From IMG/VR virus record IMGVR_UViG_3300030106_000971, positions 1 to 28,916 of that record: a DNA stretch of 28,916 nt, one strand, 5' to 3'. Shown here piece after piece: positions 13,095 through 21,845 of this stretch (its first letter is position 1; the number at the start of each line of letters is the position of its first letter). Position numbers and translations under genes: made by a program. The notes beneath the pieces are model-generated. The model searched no databases. It was not told where the DNA came from and saw only the letters and a list, made by a program, of their open reading frames with translations. Source of the DNA: a virus.

Positions 13095-13445
13095 ATGGAC
13101 AAAAATAGACACTTAAAAAAGGAAACAATAATAAAGGCTTTAGAAAGTAGTTTAGGTGTAGTTACAACTGCATGTAAAAAAACTGATATACCTAGAAGTA
13201 CATTTTATAAATGGCTTAAAGAAGATGATGATTTTGCAAGTAAGGTAAAAGATATAGAGAATGTTAGTCTAGATTTTGCAGAAAGTAAATTGTTTGAACA
13301 GATACAAGAAAATAATACAAGTGCTACTATATTTTATTTAAAAACAAAAGGTAGAAAACGTGGCTATTGGGAGAAACAACAAATGGATATGACTACAGAT
13401 GATGAGCCTGTACAAATAAACATTAAACTTACTGATGAAGATTGA
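13095..13445 (+). CDS. terS: Terminase small subunit
   Basis: A 116-residue protein with an N-terminal helix-turn-helix (IIKALESSLGVVTTACKKTDIPRSTFYKWLKED, about 9-41) as in TerS DNA-binding domains. A helical oligomerisation part (VKDIENVSLDFAESKLFEQIQENNTSATIFYLKTKGRKRGYWEK) follows, with the F-x-L-K-x-x-x-R-x-R-GY-W pattern common in small terminases. The acidic C-terminus can contact TerL. It overlaps terL by 11 bases. It recognises the packaging site, which may lie in or near the structured gap just upstream. Confidence 0.85.
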   Translation: MDKNRHLKKETIIKALESSLGVVTTACKKTDIPRSTFYKWLKEDDDFASKVKDIENVSLDFAESKLFEQIQENNTSATIFYLKTKGRKRGYWEKQQMDMTTDDEPVQINIKLTDED

Positions 13446-14748
13446 AGCTGAATTTACGCCAAAACAAAGCAAAGCAATAAAATATTTATTTGATAATGAA
13501 ACAAGTGAGTTGTTATTTGGTGGAGGTGCTGGTGGTGGTAAGTCATATATAGGTTGTGCATGGATAATATATAGTTGTATAAAATACAAAGGCATAAGAT
13601 GTTTAATTGGTAGATCTAAACTTGATACACTTAAAAAAACTACATTAGCTACATTTTGGAATTGTTGTAGTGAATGGGGATTAAAAGCAAACAAAGATTA
13701 TACATTTAATGGATCAAGTAATGTAATTACATTTTACAATGGCTCAGAAGTTATACTTAAAGATTTATTCTTATACCCTAGTGATCCTAATTTTGATAGT
13801 TTGGGTAGTTTGGAACTTACTATGGCTTTCCTTGATGAATGTAATCAAATTACACAAAAAGCTAAAGCAATATTATCATCTAGAATAAGATACAAATTAG
13901 ATGAGTATGATTTAATACCTAAATTATTTATGTCATGCAACCCTGCAAAAAATTGGGTATATAATGAGTTTTACTTACCTAACAAAAAAGGCTTGTTACC
14001 AAAGTATAGAAAGTTTATACAAGCATTAGCTAGTGATAATGTACATATATCTAAACACTATAAAGATCAACTACTTAAATTAGATGAAATAAGTAAACAA
14101 AGATTATTGTATGGTAATTGGGAATATGATGATAGTGAGGATAAACTAATAGAGTATGATGCAATTTTAAATATGTATGATGCAAACAATATTGAAAATG
14201 GTAGTAAATACATATCATGTGATGTAGCAAGGTTTGGTAAAGACAAAACAGTTATAATATATTGGAATGGATTAAGAGCAGAACAAATAAAAGTTTTTGA
14301 TACAAACACAATAACACAAGTAGCTGATGAAATAAAAAAAATACAAAGATTAGAAAATGTACCATTGACTAATATAATAGTTGATGATGATGGAGTAGGT
14401 GGTGGTTGTAGAGATATACTCAGGTGTAAAGGTTTTGTAAATAATAGCAAAGCAATTAATAATGAAAATTACACAAACTTAAAAACACAATGCTATTATA
14501 AATTAGCAGATTATATTAATACAGGTAAAATATATGTAGCAACTAAAGATATTACAATTAAAGAAAATTTAACAAAAGAATTAGAACAAGTTAGAAGAGA
14601 TAAAATAGATAAGGATACAAAACTAGCTATTATACCTAAAGAGAAAGTAAAACAACAACTAGGAAGATCACCTGATTATAGTGATGCATTAATGATGAGA
14701 ATGTATTATGAATTAAAACCTAATGTAGGTAGATATTTTGTACATTAG
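13435..14748 (+). CDS. terL: Terminase large subunit
   Basis: A 437-residue packaging motor and nuclease. The ATPase domain has Walker A GGGAGGGKS (29-37), Walker B MAFLDE (130-135) with catalytic Glu135, and coupling motif SCNP (167-170). The RNase H-like nuclease domain has CDVARFGKD (262-270) with Asp263, IIVDDDGVGGG (315-325) and DYSDALMMR (414-422) for metal binding. It powers DNA translocation into the prohead and cuts the concatemer. The hairpin at 14745-14795 begins on its stop codon. Confidence 0.95.
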   Translation: MKIEAEFTPKQSKAIKYLFDNETSELLFGGGAGGGKSYIGCAWIIYSCIKYKGIRCLIGRSKLDTLKKTTLATFWNCCSEWGLKANKDYTFNGSSNVITFYNGSEVILKDLFLYPSDPNFDSLGSLELTMAFLDECNQITQKAKAILSSRIRYKLDEYDLIPKLFMSCNPAKNWVYNEFYLPNKKGLLPKYRKFIQALASDNVHISKHYKDQLLKLDEISKQRLLYGNWEYDDSEDKLIEYDAILNMYDANNIENGSKYISCDVARFGKDKTVIIYWNGLRAEQIKVFDTNTITQVADEIKKIQRLENVPLTNIIVDDDGVGGGCRDILRCKGFVNNSKAINNENYTNLKTQCYYKLADYINTGKIYVATKDITIKENLTKELEQVRRDKIDKDTKLAIIPKEKVKQQLGRSPDYSDALMMRMYYELKPNVGRYFVH

Positions 14749-14799
14749 TTAGAGGGGCAACCAAAACAAAGAAAAAATATACCCCTCTTAACTAATTTT
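14745..14799 (+). terminator. Hairpin terminator after terL
   Basis: TTAGTTAGAGGGG at 14745-14757 pairs with CCCCTCTTAACTAA at 14782-14795 (13 pairs with one bulged A), loop of 24 A-rich bases, followed by TTTT. It starts on the terL stop codon and lies just upstream of promoter copy 2, separating the terminase and tail transcription units. Confidence 0.65.
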
Positions 14800-14805
14800 A
14801 AAAAC

Positions 14806-14835
14806 GCACCAAAAATAAACAATTTATATTTACTA
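14806..14835 (+). promoter_or_regulatory. Phage-specific promoter copy 2 (tail operon)
   Basis: GCACCAAAA at 14806-14814, nine bases, then TTATATTTACTA at 14824-14835, 17 bases before the tail chaperone start. The terminator directly before it and the long tail operon after it make promoter function likely. Confidence 0.75.
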
Positions 14836-14852
14836 ATAAATAAACATTACTA

Positions 14853-15500
14853 ATGTTATTAACAATTAAGAATAAAGATTATAATATACCTAGCAAATGG
14901 TCACAAGTAAGTATTAGTAGTTATCAAAAATTTATGCTTAACTATGATGATGAGCAAGATGAATATACAAAGACATTAAATACTATATGTGCCTTTACAG
15001 GTGTGCCTTTTGCTGATTTAGAAAAATGTAAAAAAAGTGATGTAGATAAAGTTAATGTAGTTTTATCTAAATTACTAAAAGATAAAGTTAGTGAGGATTT
15101 AAATATGATAATCACAATTAATGATAAAGAGTATGGCTTTCATCCTAATCTTAAAGAATTAACATTTGCAGAATTTGTTGATTTAGATAATTATCTAAAA
15201 GAGCCTATAAAAAATTTACATTTAATAATGGGTGTTTTATATAGAGAAATTAAAAACAAGAAGAAAGAAAAATATAACATTGTAGATTATGATAGTACAA
15301 CTTGTATGAAAAATGCAGATATATTTAAAGATAAATTAAGTGTATCTACAGTACAAGGTGCATCAAGTTTTTTTTTGCTTATAGGCAAAGTATATCAAAA
15401 GAATATGCAATCATCTTTGAGCAAACAACAAAAAAAGATGAAGAAACAATACACAGCAAAGAAGAGCAGTTTGGCGAAAAATGGGGCTGGTATAGTGTAA
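14853..15500 (+). CDS. Tail assembly chaperone, unshifted product (gpG-like)
   Basis: A 215-residue acidic/basic mixed helical protein beginning MLLTIKNKDYNIPSKWSQVSISSYQKFM, a pattern typical of the short tail chaperone of Bacteroidetes siphophages. Tail chaperones coat the tape measure while the tail tube assembles. After residue 195 the zero frame continues only into a Lys-rich low-complexity tail (KKSSLAKNGAGIV), while the -1 frame encodes a well-formed domain; see the frameshift product. It is the first gene of the tail operon behind promoter copy 2. Confidence 0.75.
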   Translation: MLLTIKNKDYNIPSKWSQVSISSYQKFMLNYDDEQDEYTKTLNTICAFTGVPFADLEKCKKSDVDKVNVVLSKLLKDKVSEDLNMIITINDKEYGFHPNLKELTFAEFVDLDNYLKEPIKNLHLIMGVLYREIKNKKKEKYNIVDYDSTTCMKNADIFKDKLSVSTVQGASSFFLLIGKVYQKNMQSSLSKQQKKMKKQYTAKKSSLAKNGAGIV

Positions 15501-15610
15501 TCTATAATTTAAGTAATGGAGATATAACAAAAATTAATAACATATTAGAGTTAAGTGCAAAAGAGGTTTTTACTTTTTTGTGTTATTCTAAAGATCATAG
15601 TACTTTATAA
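14853..15610 (+). CDS. Tail assembly chaperone, -1 frameshift product (gpGT-like)
   Basis: Ribosomes slipping back one base at A-AAA-AAG (15431-15437) would read on from GAT 15437 for 57 more codons to TAA 15608-15610, giving about 252 residues. The extension (EEQFGEKWGWYSVIYNLSNGDITK, then INNILELSAKEVFTFLCYSKDHSTL) is free of stops, folds as a coherent helical domain and has the WGWY..IY.L..GDI.k pattern I know from tail chaperone C-termini. Without the shift this 110-base stretch would be an unexplained gap in a densely packed operon. Lambda G/GT works the same way. A sequencing indel in the A run is the main alternative. Confidence 0.75.
15431..15437 (+). other. Slippery site A-AAA-AAG (-1 frameshift)
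   Basis: The heptamer A AAA AAG is in the right register for the zero frame (CAA AAA AAG). It is the same slippery heptamer used in E. coli dnaX. I see no obvious Shine-Dalgarno-like stimulator upstream or strong hairpin just downstream, so the efficiency is uncertain. Confidence 0.7.
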
Positions 15611-15612
15611 AT

Positions 15613-16101
15613 ATGAGTTTTGAATTTACAAATCAAGCAGGATTAAACCAAAAAAATGTTACACTTAGTAACATAATAAAACTATATGAAGATATAGCAG
15701 ATGCAAATGAGTACATACAAGATTTTACATTTGGTGATATATTTGAAATAGATTTAAAAGAAACTAATTATGCATTATCACATTTAAGCATAGAAAGTGC
15801 AAGATTTACAAATAATGAATTATCTTATAGCTTAAGTTTGTATGTTATGGATTTAGTAAGTACTGATGAAAGTAATGAAAATGATGTACTTAGTGATACA
15901 CTACAAGTTATAGGAGATTTTATAAGTCAATTTAAACATAGTACTGCATTTGGAGATGTAGAAAATGATTTTAGATTTAGTGATGATGTAAACTGTACGC
16001 CATTTACAGAAAGGTTTGATAATGATGTAAGTGGTTGGAGAGCAGATTTAGAAGTCGTAGTATCATTTAATGCAAGTGCTTGTACAAATAATATAATGTA
16101 A
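15613..16101 (+). CDS. Probable tail terminator/tail completion protein
   Basis: A 162-residue protein with mixed strands and helices, containing NIIKLYEDIADANEYIQDFTFGDIFEIDL and an ELSYSLSLYVMDLV strand pair, then a helix VLSDTLQVIGDFISQFKHS and a C-terminal strand DLEVVVSFNASACTNNIM. This helix/strand plan is that of small phage tail-completion proteins (lambda gpU type). It lies between the chaperone and the tail genes. The role is inferred from fold pattern and place. Confidence 0.5.
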   Translation: MSFEFTNQAGLNQKNVTLSNIIKLYEDIADANEYIQDFTFGDIFEIDLKETNYALSHLSIESARFTNNELSYSLSLYVMDLVSTDESNENDVLSDTLQVIGDFISQFKHSTAFGDVENDFRFSDDVNCTPFTERFDNDVSGWRADLEVVVSFNASACTNNIM

Positions 16102-16117
16102 ATTAAATAAAAATAAT

Positions 16118-16573
16118 ATGGCAACAACAGTAACAACAGCAACATTAAAAGTAGATATAACAGAAACAATAACATTGAATGGTACTACTTATGACAAAAC
16201 AACAACACAAAGTATTACAGGCATAGCACAATATACATCAAGAGTATATCAGCTAAAAGCAAGTACAACACATACTGTAGTAGAGTTTGCAAGTGATCCA
16301 AGCAATAATGTATTTGATAGTGATGATTTTAAGTACATGCGTATTACTAACTTAGATGATACTAATGCAGTTAATTTAACATTTGCTACAGAAAGCAACG
16401 TAGGTTGTGCATTTCAATTAGATGCAGGTGAAAGTTTTGTAATAAGTGCATTAACAGTTGATAGTAATACAAGTGGTGGTGCGATAACAACATTAGGACA
16501 TACAATATCAGATTTGTTTATTAGAACTGGTGCAAGTGAAACAGATGTAGAAATAGTAGTAGCAACTGCATAA
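16118..16573 (+). CDS. Beta-rich virion protein (151 aa)
   Basis: A 151-residue Thr-, Ser- and Ala-rich protein with short alternating strands and no long helix (MATTVTTATLKVDITETITLNGTTYDK...). An immunoglobulin-like or jelly-roll virion domain is plausible. It may be a tail tube or decoration component; a second tube-like candidate lies at 26535. It is joined to the next gene by a TAATG overlap. No family is recognised with confidence. Confidence 0.55.
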   Translation: MATTVTTATLKVDITETITLNGTTYDKTTTQSITGIAQYTSRVYQLKASTTHTVVEFASDPSNNVFDSDDFKYMRITNLDDTNAVNLTFATESNVGCAFQLDAGESFVISALTVDSNTSGGAITTLGHTISDLFIRTGASETDVEIVVATA

Positions 16574-17121
16574 TGAGTAAAGTAAACAAAAAAACAAAAC
16601 GTGTTTTTGAGATGTTTGCAAGAAAGGTTATTAGAGATTCTATAAATAACTTATCAAGACAAAATCACATAGACACAGGTAAACTAGCTAGTGCTTTAGC
16701 GTATGATTTATTTGTATATCGTAGTGGTGCATTAGAATTAAAGTTTACAATGCCTTTATATGGTATGTTTCAAGATAAGGGTGTAAAAGGTAGTCAAAGT
16801 GGTAGAAGAGCATATAAATCACCATATAGATTTAAAGGAAAAAACATAAAAGAAGATGTTATAGAAGCATGGATAAAAAGAAAAGGTTTACAAGGTAGAG
16901 ATAAAAAAGGTAGATTTATAAAAAGAGAAACTTTTGCATATTTAATAGGTAGAAAAATAGCACTATTTGGTTTACCTGCAACCAGGTTTTTTAGTAATGC
17001 TTTTAGATTACATTTTAGACAAATGCCTAGAGAGGTAATTAGATCATATGCAACTGATGTAGCTGATTTTTTAAGATTTACAACTAAAGATATAACAACA
17101 GATGGCGGTACAATTTCATAA
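16573..17121 (+). CDS. Probable head-tail joining/neck protein (HK97 gp10-like)
   Basis: A 182-residue basic protein. The N-terminal helix, then IDTGKLASALAYDLFVYRSGALELKFTMPLYGMFQDKGVKGSQSG, resembles the gp10-like neck proteins (helix, xTGxLxxS, strands, then YxxfxexGt). The rest is Lys/Arg-rich helical (GRKIALFGLPATRFFSNAF). Neck proteins join the head completion ring to the tail. It overlaps the next gene by 20 bases. The call is by motif pattern only. Confidence 0.55.
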   Translation: MSKVNKKTKRVFEMFARKVIRDSINNLSRQNHIDTGKLASALAYDLFVYRSGALELKFTMPLYGMFQDKGVKGSQSGRRAYKSPYRFKGKNIKEDVIEAWIKRKGLQGRDKKGRFIKRETFAYLIGRKIALFGLPATRFFSNAFRLHFRQMPREVIRSYATDVADFLRFTTKDITTDGGTIS

Positions 17122-18478
17122 ACAACCAACAAAATTTCTAAACCCAGTATATGATGATATTGTGTTTAGTTTAAAAAATGCAACACAAAGTGTATTTAAT
17201 CATAAATTTGTGCTTAAAGTATTTGTAAACGATAATGTATTAACAAATTCTTATACAGAACAAGTAACATTAAAAGCAGTAAAAAATAATGATGGCAAAG
17301 CACATTTTAACATATCTAATATTTTACAAGATTTTTGTGAAACTGATGTAGATGGTTTTATAGATGTTTCTCAATTTGCATCATCTTCTTTTGATAGTGT
17401 ATTTGCACATACAAATCAACACAATATACATGTTACTGATAACTTTGCACATAATAAAAGTAATCTAAAAAAATATTATGTAGTAGCTACAGAAGAGTTT
17501 AGCACAACTGCTACAGGTGAAATAATAGAACAAACAAATGTAGCAACAAGTGATAGAAGATTAGTCTGGAACGCTACAAGACAATTAGAAGATGGTTTTG
17601 AAACATTTAATGCAGATACACTTTTACTAAGTGGTAGTGATTGTTTCTTTTTAAGTGGATTAGCATCAAATGTAAACAGAAAAATACAATTAACTGATTA
17701 TCACACATTAGCTTTTTTCAATGGTAAGTTTGGTAGTACAAACGCACAAGAAAGTTTTGTAGATAAAATAAACTTTGAATTTTTTAATGCTAGTGGTAAC
17801 ACAATACAAACAGTACAAAAAAGTATGGGAGTAGGTATAGGAAGTGGTATAACAGGTGTTACTTTTGATTTTACAGATCCTAATCAAACTTTAACTGCAA
17901 TAGGTTTAGTATATGTAGGGGTAGGTTTAAAGAACTTAAATAATGCAGGTGTTATACCATCTACTGCAAGTACAAAATATGAGGTTAAAGCATTGGATAG
18001 TACAGGTGCAGTAGTAAGTGATACATACACATTTGAAATACAGGATACAGATTGTAAAGGTTTTGAAACAATTAGATTAGCATATTTAAATAGATTAGGT
18101 GCTTATGACTATTACAACTTTACTAAAAAAAGCACACGTACAACAGAAATAAAAAGAGCAAATTTTAAACAACAATATGGCTCATATCAAACAGATAACT
18201 ATTCGCAAGGTACATATTTAGGTGGTGACACATCATTTAGAGTAAATGCAATAGAAACAATAGAGGCTAATACTGATTTTATAACTGAAGCTGAAGCAAC
18301 TACATTAGAAGAGTTATTTACATCACCTTTAGTATATATGCAATTAGATAATGGTGTTTTTGTTAAAGTTATGGTAAATGAAAATAACTATGTTAAACAA
18401 ACAATAGCAAATGATAAGCTAATACAATATGTTATTGACATACAAAAATCTAATGAAACAAGGATACAAAACTTATGA
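17102..18478 (+). CDS. Tail structural protein (458 aa), Bacteroidetes phage type
   Basis: A 458-residue beta-rich protein beginning MAVQFHKQPTKFLNPVYDDIVFSL, then strands with KFVLKVFVNDNVL and FNISNILQDF. The middle has SLDRLGAYDYYNF-like aromatic segments (IRLAYLNRLGAYDYYNFTKKSTRTTEIKRA is cut here: it spans about residues 325-354). The C-terminal half (ITEAEATTLEELFTSPLVYMQL, VPKVMVNENNYVKQ-like) resembles distal tail/baseplate proteins of Bacteroidetes siphophages, which bear Ig-like strands. It lies upstream of the large hub protein with a 4-base overlap. Virion role is likely; the exact position in the tail tip is inferred. Confidence 0.55.
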   Translation: MAVQFHKQPTKFLNPVYDDIVFSLKNATQSVFNHKFVLKVFVNDNVLTNSYTEQVTLKAVKNNDGKAHFNISNILQDFCETDVDGFIDVSQFASSSFDSVFAHTNQHNIHVTDNFAHNKSNLKKYYVVATEEFSTTATGEIIEQTNVATSDRRLVWNATRQLEDGFETFNADTLLLSGSDCFFLSGLASNVNRKIQLTDYHTLAFFNGKFGSTNAQESFVDKINFEFFNASGNTIQTVQKSMGVGIGSGITGVTFDFTDPNQTLTAIGLVYVGVGLKNLNNAGVIPSTASTKYEVKALDSTGAVVSDTYTFEIQDTDCKGFETIRLAYLNRLGAYDYYNFTKKSTRTTEIKRANFKQQYGSYQTDNYSQGTYLGGDTSFRVNAIETIEANTDFITEAEATTLEELFTSPLVYMQLDNGVFVKVMVNENNYVKQTIANDKLIQYVIDIQKSNETRIQNL

Positions 18479-20952
18479 TACGATTAGTTATATATGCAAG
18501 GGAAACTTTTGAGTTAGATACATATGGTGATGAAAATATTGCTATAACTTATAACATAGATGATATTACAAATGTAGAAAGCAAGTTTGGTAATTACTCA
18601 AAAACATTTGATTTACCTGCGACTAAAAAAAACAACAAATTTTTTCAACAACTTTATGATCTACAATCAGATGTATCACAATTTAGTACATTAAAAGGAC
18701 ATAAGTGTCAATTATTTAGTAATGACATATCTATATTTGAGGGTTTATTATATTTAAATGAAATAGTAAAAGTAGAAACAGAAATAAAATATAGAGTAAA
18801 CTTAGTAGGTGAAACAATTAGATTTATAGATGCTTTAGGGGATGCTACTATATCTGATTTAGATTTTACTGAATTAAGTAATGAATTAAGTTTAACTAAT
18901 ATAGAAAATTCTGCAAGTAATGATCCTACAGTTACAGTAACTACTGTAAATCCTACAGGTACAACTAAAGATATATATTATAGTTATATACAAAATGGTG
19001 GCATAATAGGAAGTGGTGCAGGTAATATACACGATCATTTTCCACCTATGAATATACAAATGTTTGTAAAACTTAAAAACATTGTAGATAAAATATTTGA
19101 GTTTGCTGGTTTTGATTATCAAAGTGGTTTTTTAGATAATATGCTAGAAACTATATTTATGGATACAGGTTTGCATGATAGAAGATTTAGAGATGATATT
19201 GGTAGAGCCTTTACACACATAGACGCATCTTCTAGTGCAACTATATCAACTGAGCAAATAGACCATTTATTTTTAAGTGATGAAATAAAACCATTTGGTG
19301 GTCAAGGTAATATAAATAATACGATTACAACTAATTTTGAATTTGATGTAGTGCAAAATATCACATCATCATATGAACAAATAAAATTCTCTATAGAGCC
19401 TACGCAAGACCCTCTTTATTTTAATGATAATGATACAGGAAACATATTAACAGTAACATCATCAGGTGCTACATTAACTGCACCTGCAGTATCTTTTAGT
19501 GCTTTTATGCAAATGGAATTACATTTATTTGCAGAGCCTGGTATACAAATAAATGTTGAAATAAGAGAAACTCCATCAGGTGGTGGATCTACTACAAACA
19601 CAACTTTTACTCGTGTAGTACCTGCATTAGCAGATACAATATTTGGTGATGTAGGTTGTGATACTAATCAAAATTTAGTATATCATAAAATAGCTATAAA
19701 TCAAGCTATTGCTTTACAACCTAGTAGTACAATGCAGTTTTTTATTAAAACAGTAGGTACAGGTGATTTAGGTGGTACTGATGCTTTTATTTGTAGAAAG
19801 GAACACACGTTCCAAGATTATAGTAATCAAGGTGGTATTTTTACAGGTGCTTTTAATATGTCAAGTGGTTTATTTGCACAACAAAGTGCTAGTGGTACTA
19901 TTAGATATTTTTATGAAAGTGATGGTTTAGGCTCAGGTGCTAATCAAACAATAAAAACAAATAGTTCTATTTTGGATTTAAGATTAACAGATGCCTTTTT
20001 TCCAAACGCTTTTAATCCTGCACAAGTATCACCAAATACACAACACAATTTTTTATATATAAGACCATTATCAGGAACGCCATTTGCAACACAAACAAGA
20101 TTACACGATAATCATGGTAAGGTAAAATTAGCAGATATTATAAAAGATTTGTTTAAAATGTTTAATCTTGTTTCTGAGCAACGTGGACAAAAATTATTCA
20201 TAGAGCCTTTTAATGATTTTATGCAAACAGGCACTACAAAAAATTGGAGTACAAAAGTAGATAGTACAGAAATAGTACAAAACTATGAGAAAGTACCAAG
20301 TAAAATTACATGGAAATATAATAATGATAAAGATGATGCAAGATTAAATAAATATGAGCAAGAAACAGGGCAAGAGTATGGTAGTATGGTTGTTAATTTA
20401 CCTGTAGATTATATAGATGAGAAAGTTATAAAATTAGATGTGTTTAGTGCTATGGTATTTGAACAGAATAGTAGTGGTTTACGCTACCCTACTTGTTATG
20501 CAGAAAATAATGGAGTTTTTGAGCCTATAAAAAACGCACCTAGATTAATATTTAAACAACCACATAAAGTTGTAGCAACTGTTTTTAGTTCAACTTTCTC
20601 TAATTTTAATACAACACATTATAGAGTAGGTAGTCATATGAAAGATTATCCTGATCAAATGCATAGTGCAAAACCTGATCTTAATTTTGGTTATACACAA
20701 AATGTGTTTATTTCAACGCCATATCAACATGGTGCTAATTTATATCTTAGTTATTGGTATGATTACATACAACAAAGATTTACAAATGAAAGAGTATTAG
20801 TTAAAGCTAAGGTATATTTAACAGAAACAGATATATTAAATTTTAGTTTTGCAGATACTATAATAATAGATAATCAAAACTATAAAATAGTAAAAATAGA
20901 ATATAACGCAGGTAAAAAAGGACTTGCTAAATTAGAAATGTTAAAACAATAA
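18475..20952 (+). CDS. Large tail tip/hub protein (825 aa)
   Basis: An 825-residue protein, the largest in the genome. It starts with ARETFELDTYGDENIAITYNIDDITNVESKFGNYSKTFDLPATKKNNKFF, the pattern of Bacteroidetes phage tail hub proteins, and ends with a strand-rich domain in which DTIIIDNQNYKIVKIEYNAGK resembles the OB/hub-type close of gp27/Tal proteins. A second marker is VKLADIIKDLFKMFNLVSEQRG (about 550-571), also typical of hub domains. The middle part (about 330-520) is rich in Thr, Ser, Gly and Asn, likely extended receptor-facing beta structure. It follows the distal tail gene and is followed by a possible fibre protein. Confidence 0.6.
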   Translation: MIRLVIYARETFELDTYGDENIAITYNIDDITNVESKFGNYSKTFDLPATKKNNKFFQQLYDLQSDVSQFSTLKGHKCQLFSNDISIFEGLLYLNEIVKVETEIKYRVNLVGETIRFIDALGDATISDLDFTELSNELSLTNIENSASNDPTVTVTTVNPTGTTKDIYYSYIQNGGIIGSGAGNIHDHFPPMNIQMFVKLKNIVDKIFEFAGFDYQSGFLDNMLETIFMDTGLHDRRFRDDIGRAFTHIDASSSATISTEQIDHLFLSDEIKPFGGQGNINNTITTNFEFDVVQNITSSYEQIKFSIEPTQDPLYFNDNDTGNILTVTSSGATLTAPAVSFSAFMQMELHLFAEPGIQINVEIRETPSGGGSTTNTTFTRVVPALADTIFGDVGCDTNQNLVYHKIAINQAIALQPSSTMQFFIKTVGTGDLGGTDAFICRKEHTFQDYSNQGGIFTGAFNMSSGLFAQQSASGTIRYFYESDGLGSGANQTIKTNSSILDLRLTDAFFPNAFNPAQVSPNTQHNFLYIRPLSGTPFATQTRLHDNHGKVKLADIIKDLFKMFNLVSEQRGQKLFIEPFNDFMQTGTTKNWSTKVDSTEIVQNYEKVPSKITWKYNNDKDDARLNKYEQETGQEYGSMVVNLPVDYIDEKVIKLDVFSAMVFEQNSSGLRYPTCYAENNGVFEPIKNAPRLIFKQPHKVVATVFSSTFSNFNTTHYRVGSHMKDYPDQMHSAKPDLNFGYTQNVFISTPYQHGANLYLSYWYDYIQQRFTNERVLVKAKVYLTETDILNFSFADTIIIDNQNYKIVKIEYNAGKKGLAKLEMLKQ

Positions 20953-21692
20953 TGGCTAAAATATTTCAAATAAAAAATAATACAATAACTTTTGTAGGTA
21001 CAAAAGGTGAAGAGATAAGTGGAACAAGTGAAGATTGTAGATTAGTAGGTGGTGTGTTTACAGGTACAAGTTGTATAATAGAAAACAAAGAAATTAATGT
21101 TGATTCTATTAATAATAGATACACTATAGGACAACAAAATGAATTTGACTACAATGCTTTAAACACAAATGTACAAGGTAATTATAACCAAATAGATAAC
21201 GTAGATAGCACACATACTATAGGTAATTTAGCACATACAACAAGACATAAAGAATTTAACCACGCAATAACAAGTAGTTTAGGGCGAACACAAAGAAGTG
21301 TCTTGATGTTTGAAGGCCGTACTACAGATGATACAGAAACAGAAATATTTATTGGTGGTGAAAGTAACAAAAGATTTATAATAGATGAAACTAAAGAAAG
21401 TGTAATAGCTTTAGAATGTTATATTTTAGCAAGGCGTGTTGATAGTAGTGATGATGCTTGTATGGGTAAATATCAACGAAATACATTTAGAGTACATTCA
21501 GGAGTATTAAGTAGAATAGGACAAAATAATTTAACAAATCATAATCACGGTATAAATGCTTGGACAAATGATTTTACTGCTGTAAGTGATACCCCTGATT
21601 ACATTAAAGTAACGTGTACAGGTGAATTGAGAGTTACTATTGACTGGAGTGTAATAGTTATGGTAAATGAATTAAAAACAAGTTTTATATAA
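20952..21692 (+). CDS. Probable tail fibre/tip protein (246 aa)
   Basis: A 246-residue protein. The N-terminal part is beta-rich (FQIKNNTITFVGTKGEEISG). A middle stretch is rich in Asn, Gln, His and Thr (NEFDYNALNTNVQGNYNQIDNVDSTHTIG), as in fibre shafts. The C-terminal part (about 115-246) has a compact strand-rich look (SVIALECYILARR, FRVHSGVLSRIG, YIKVTCTGELRVTIDWSVIVMVNEL). Placement after the hub and before the tape measure suggests a tail-tip or receptor-binding protein. No family is recognised. Confidence 0.5.
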   Translation: MAKIFQIKNNTITFVGTKGEEISGTSEDCRLVGGVFTGTSCIIENKEINVDSINNRYTIGQQNEFDYNALNTNVQGNYNQIDNVDSTHTIGNLAHTTRHKEFNHAITSSLGRTQRSVLMFEGRTTDDTETEIFIGGESNKRFIIDETKESVIALECYILARRVDSSDDACMGKYQRNTFRVHSGVLSRIGQNNLTNHNHGINAWTNDFTAVSDTPDYIKVTCTGELRVTIDWSVIVMVNELKTSFI

Positions 21693-21845
21693 ATGGATAA
21701 TAATAAGAAATATCAAGCTATAAGCACATATATAATATTAGGTATGGTAGCATTAAAAAAAACATTACCATACATTACTAAAATGAAAGGCAAAAAACAA
21801 TACAATAAAATACTACAAGGCAAATGGCAAATGAAGAAAGAGTAA
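21693..21845 (+). CDS. Small basic protein (50 aa) before tape measure
   Basis: A 50-codon frame starting directly after the fibre-like gene and overlapping the tape measure start by 22 bases. The product has a short hydrophobic helix (AISTYIILGMVALKK) and a very basic tail (KMKGKKQYNKILQGKWQMKKE). It fills the gap between two genes and probably is translated. No family is recognised. Confidence 0.5.
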   Translation: MDNNKKYQAISTYIILGMVALKKTLPYITKMKGKKQYNKILQGKWQMKKE

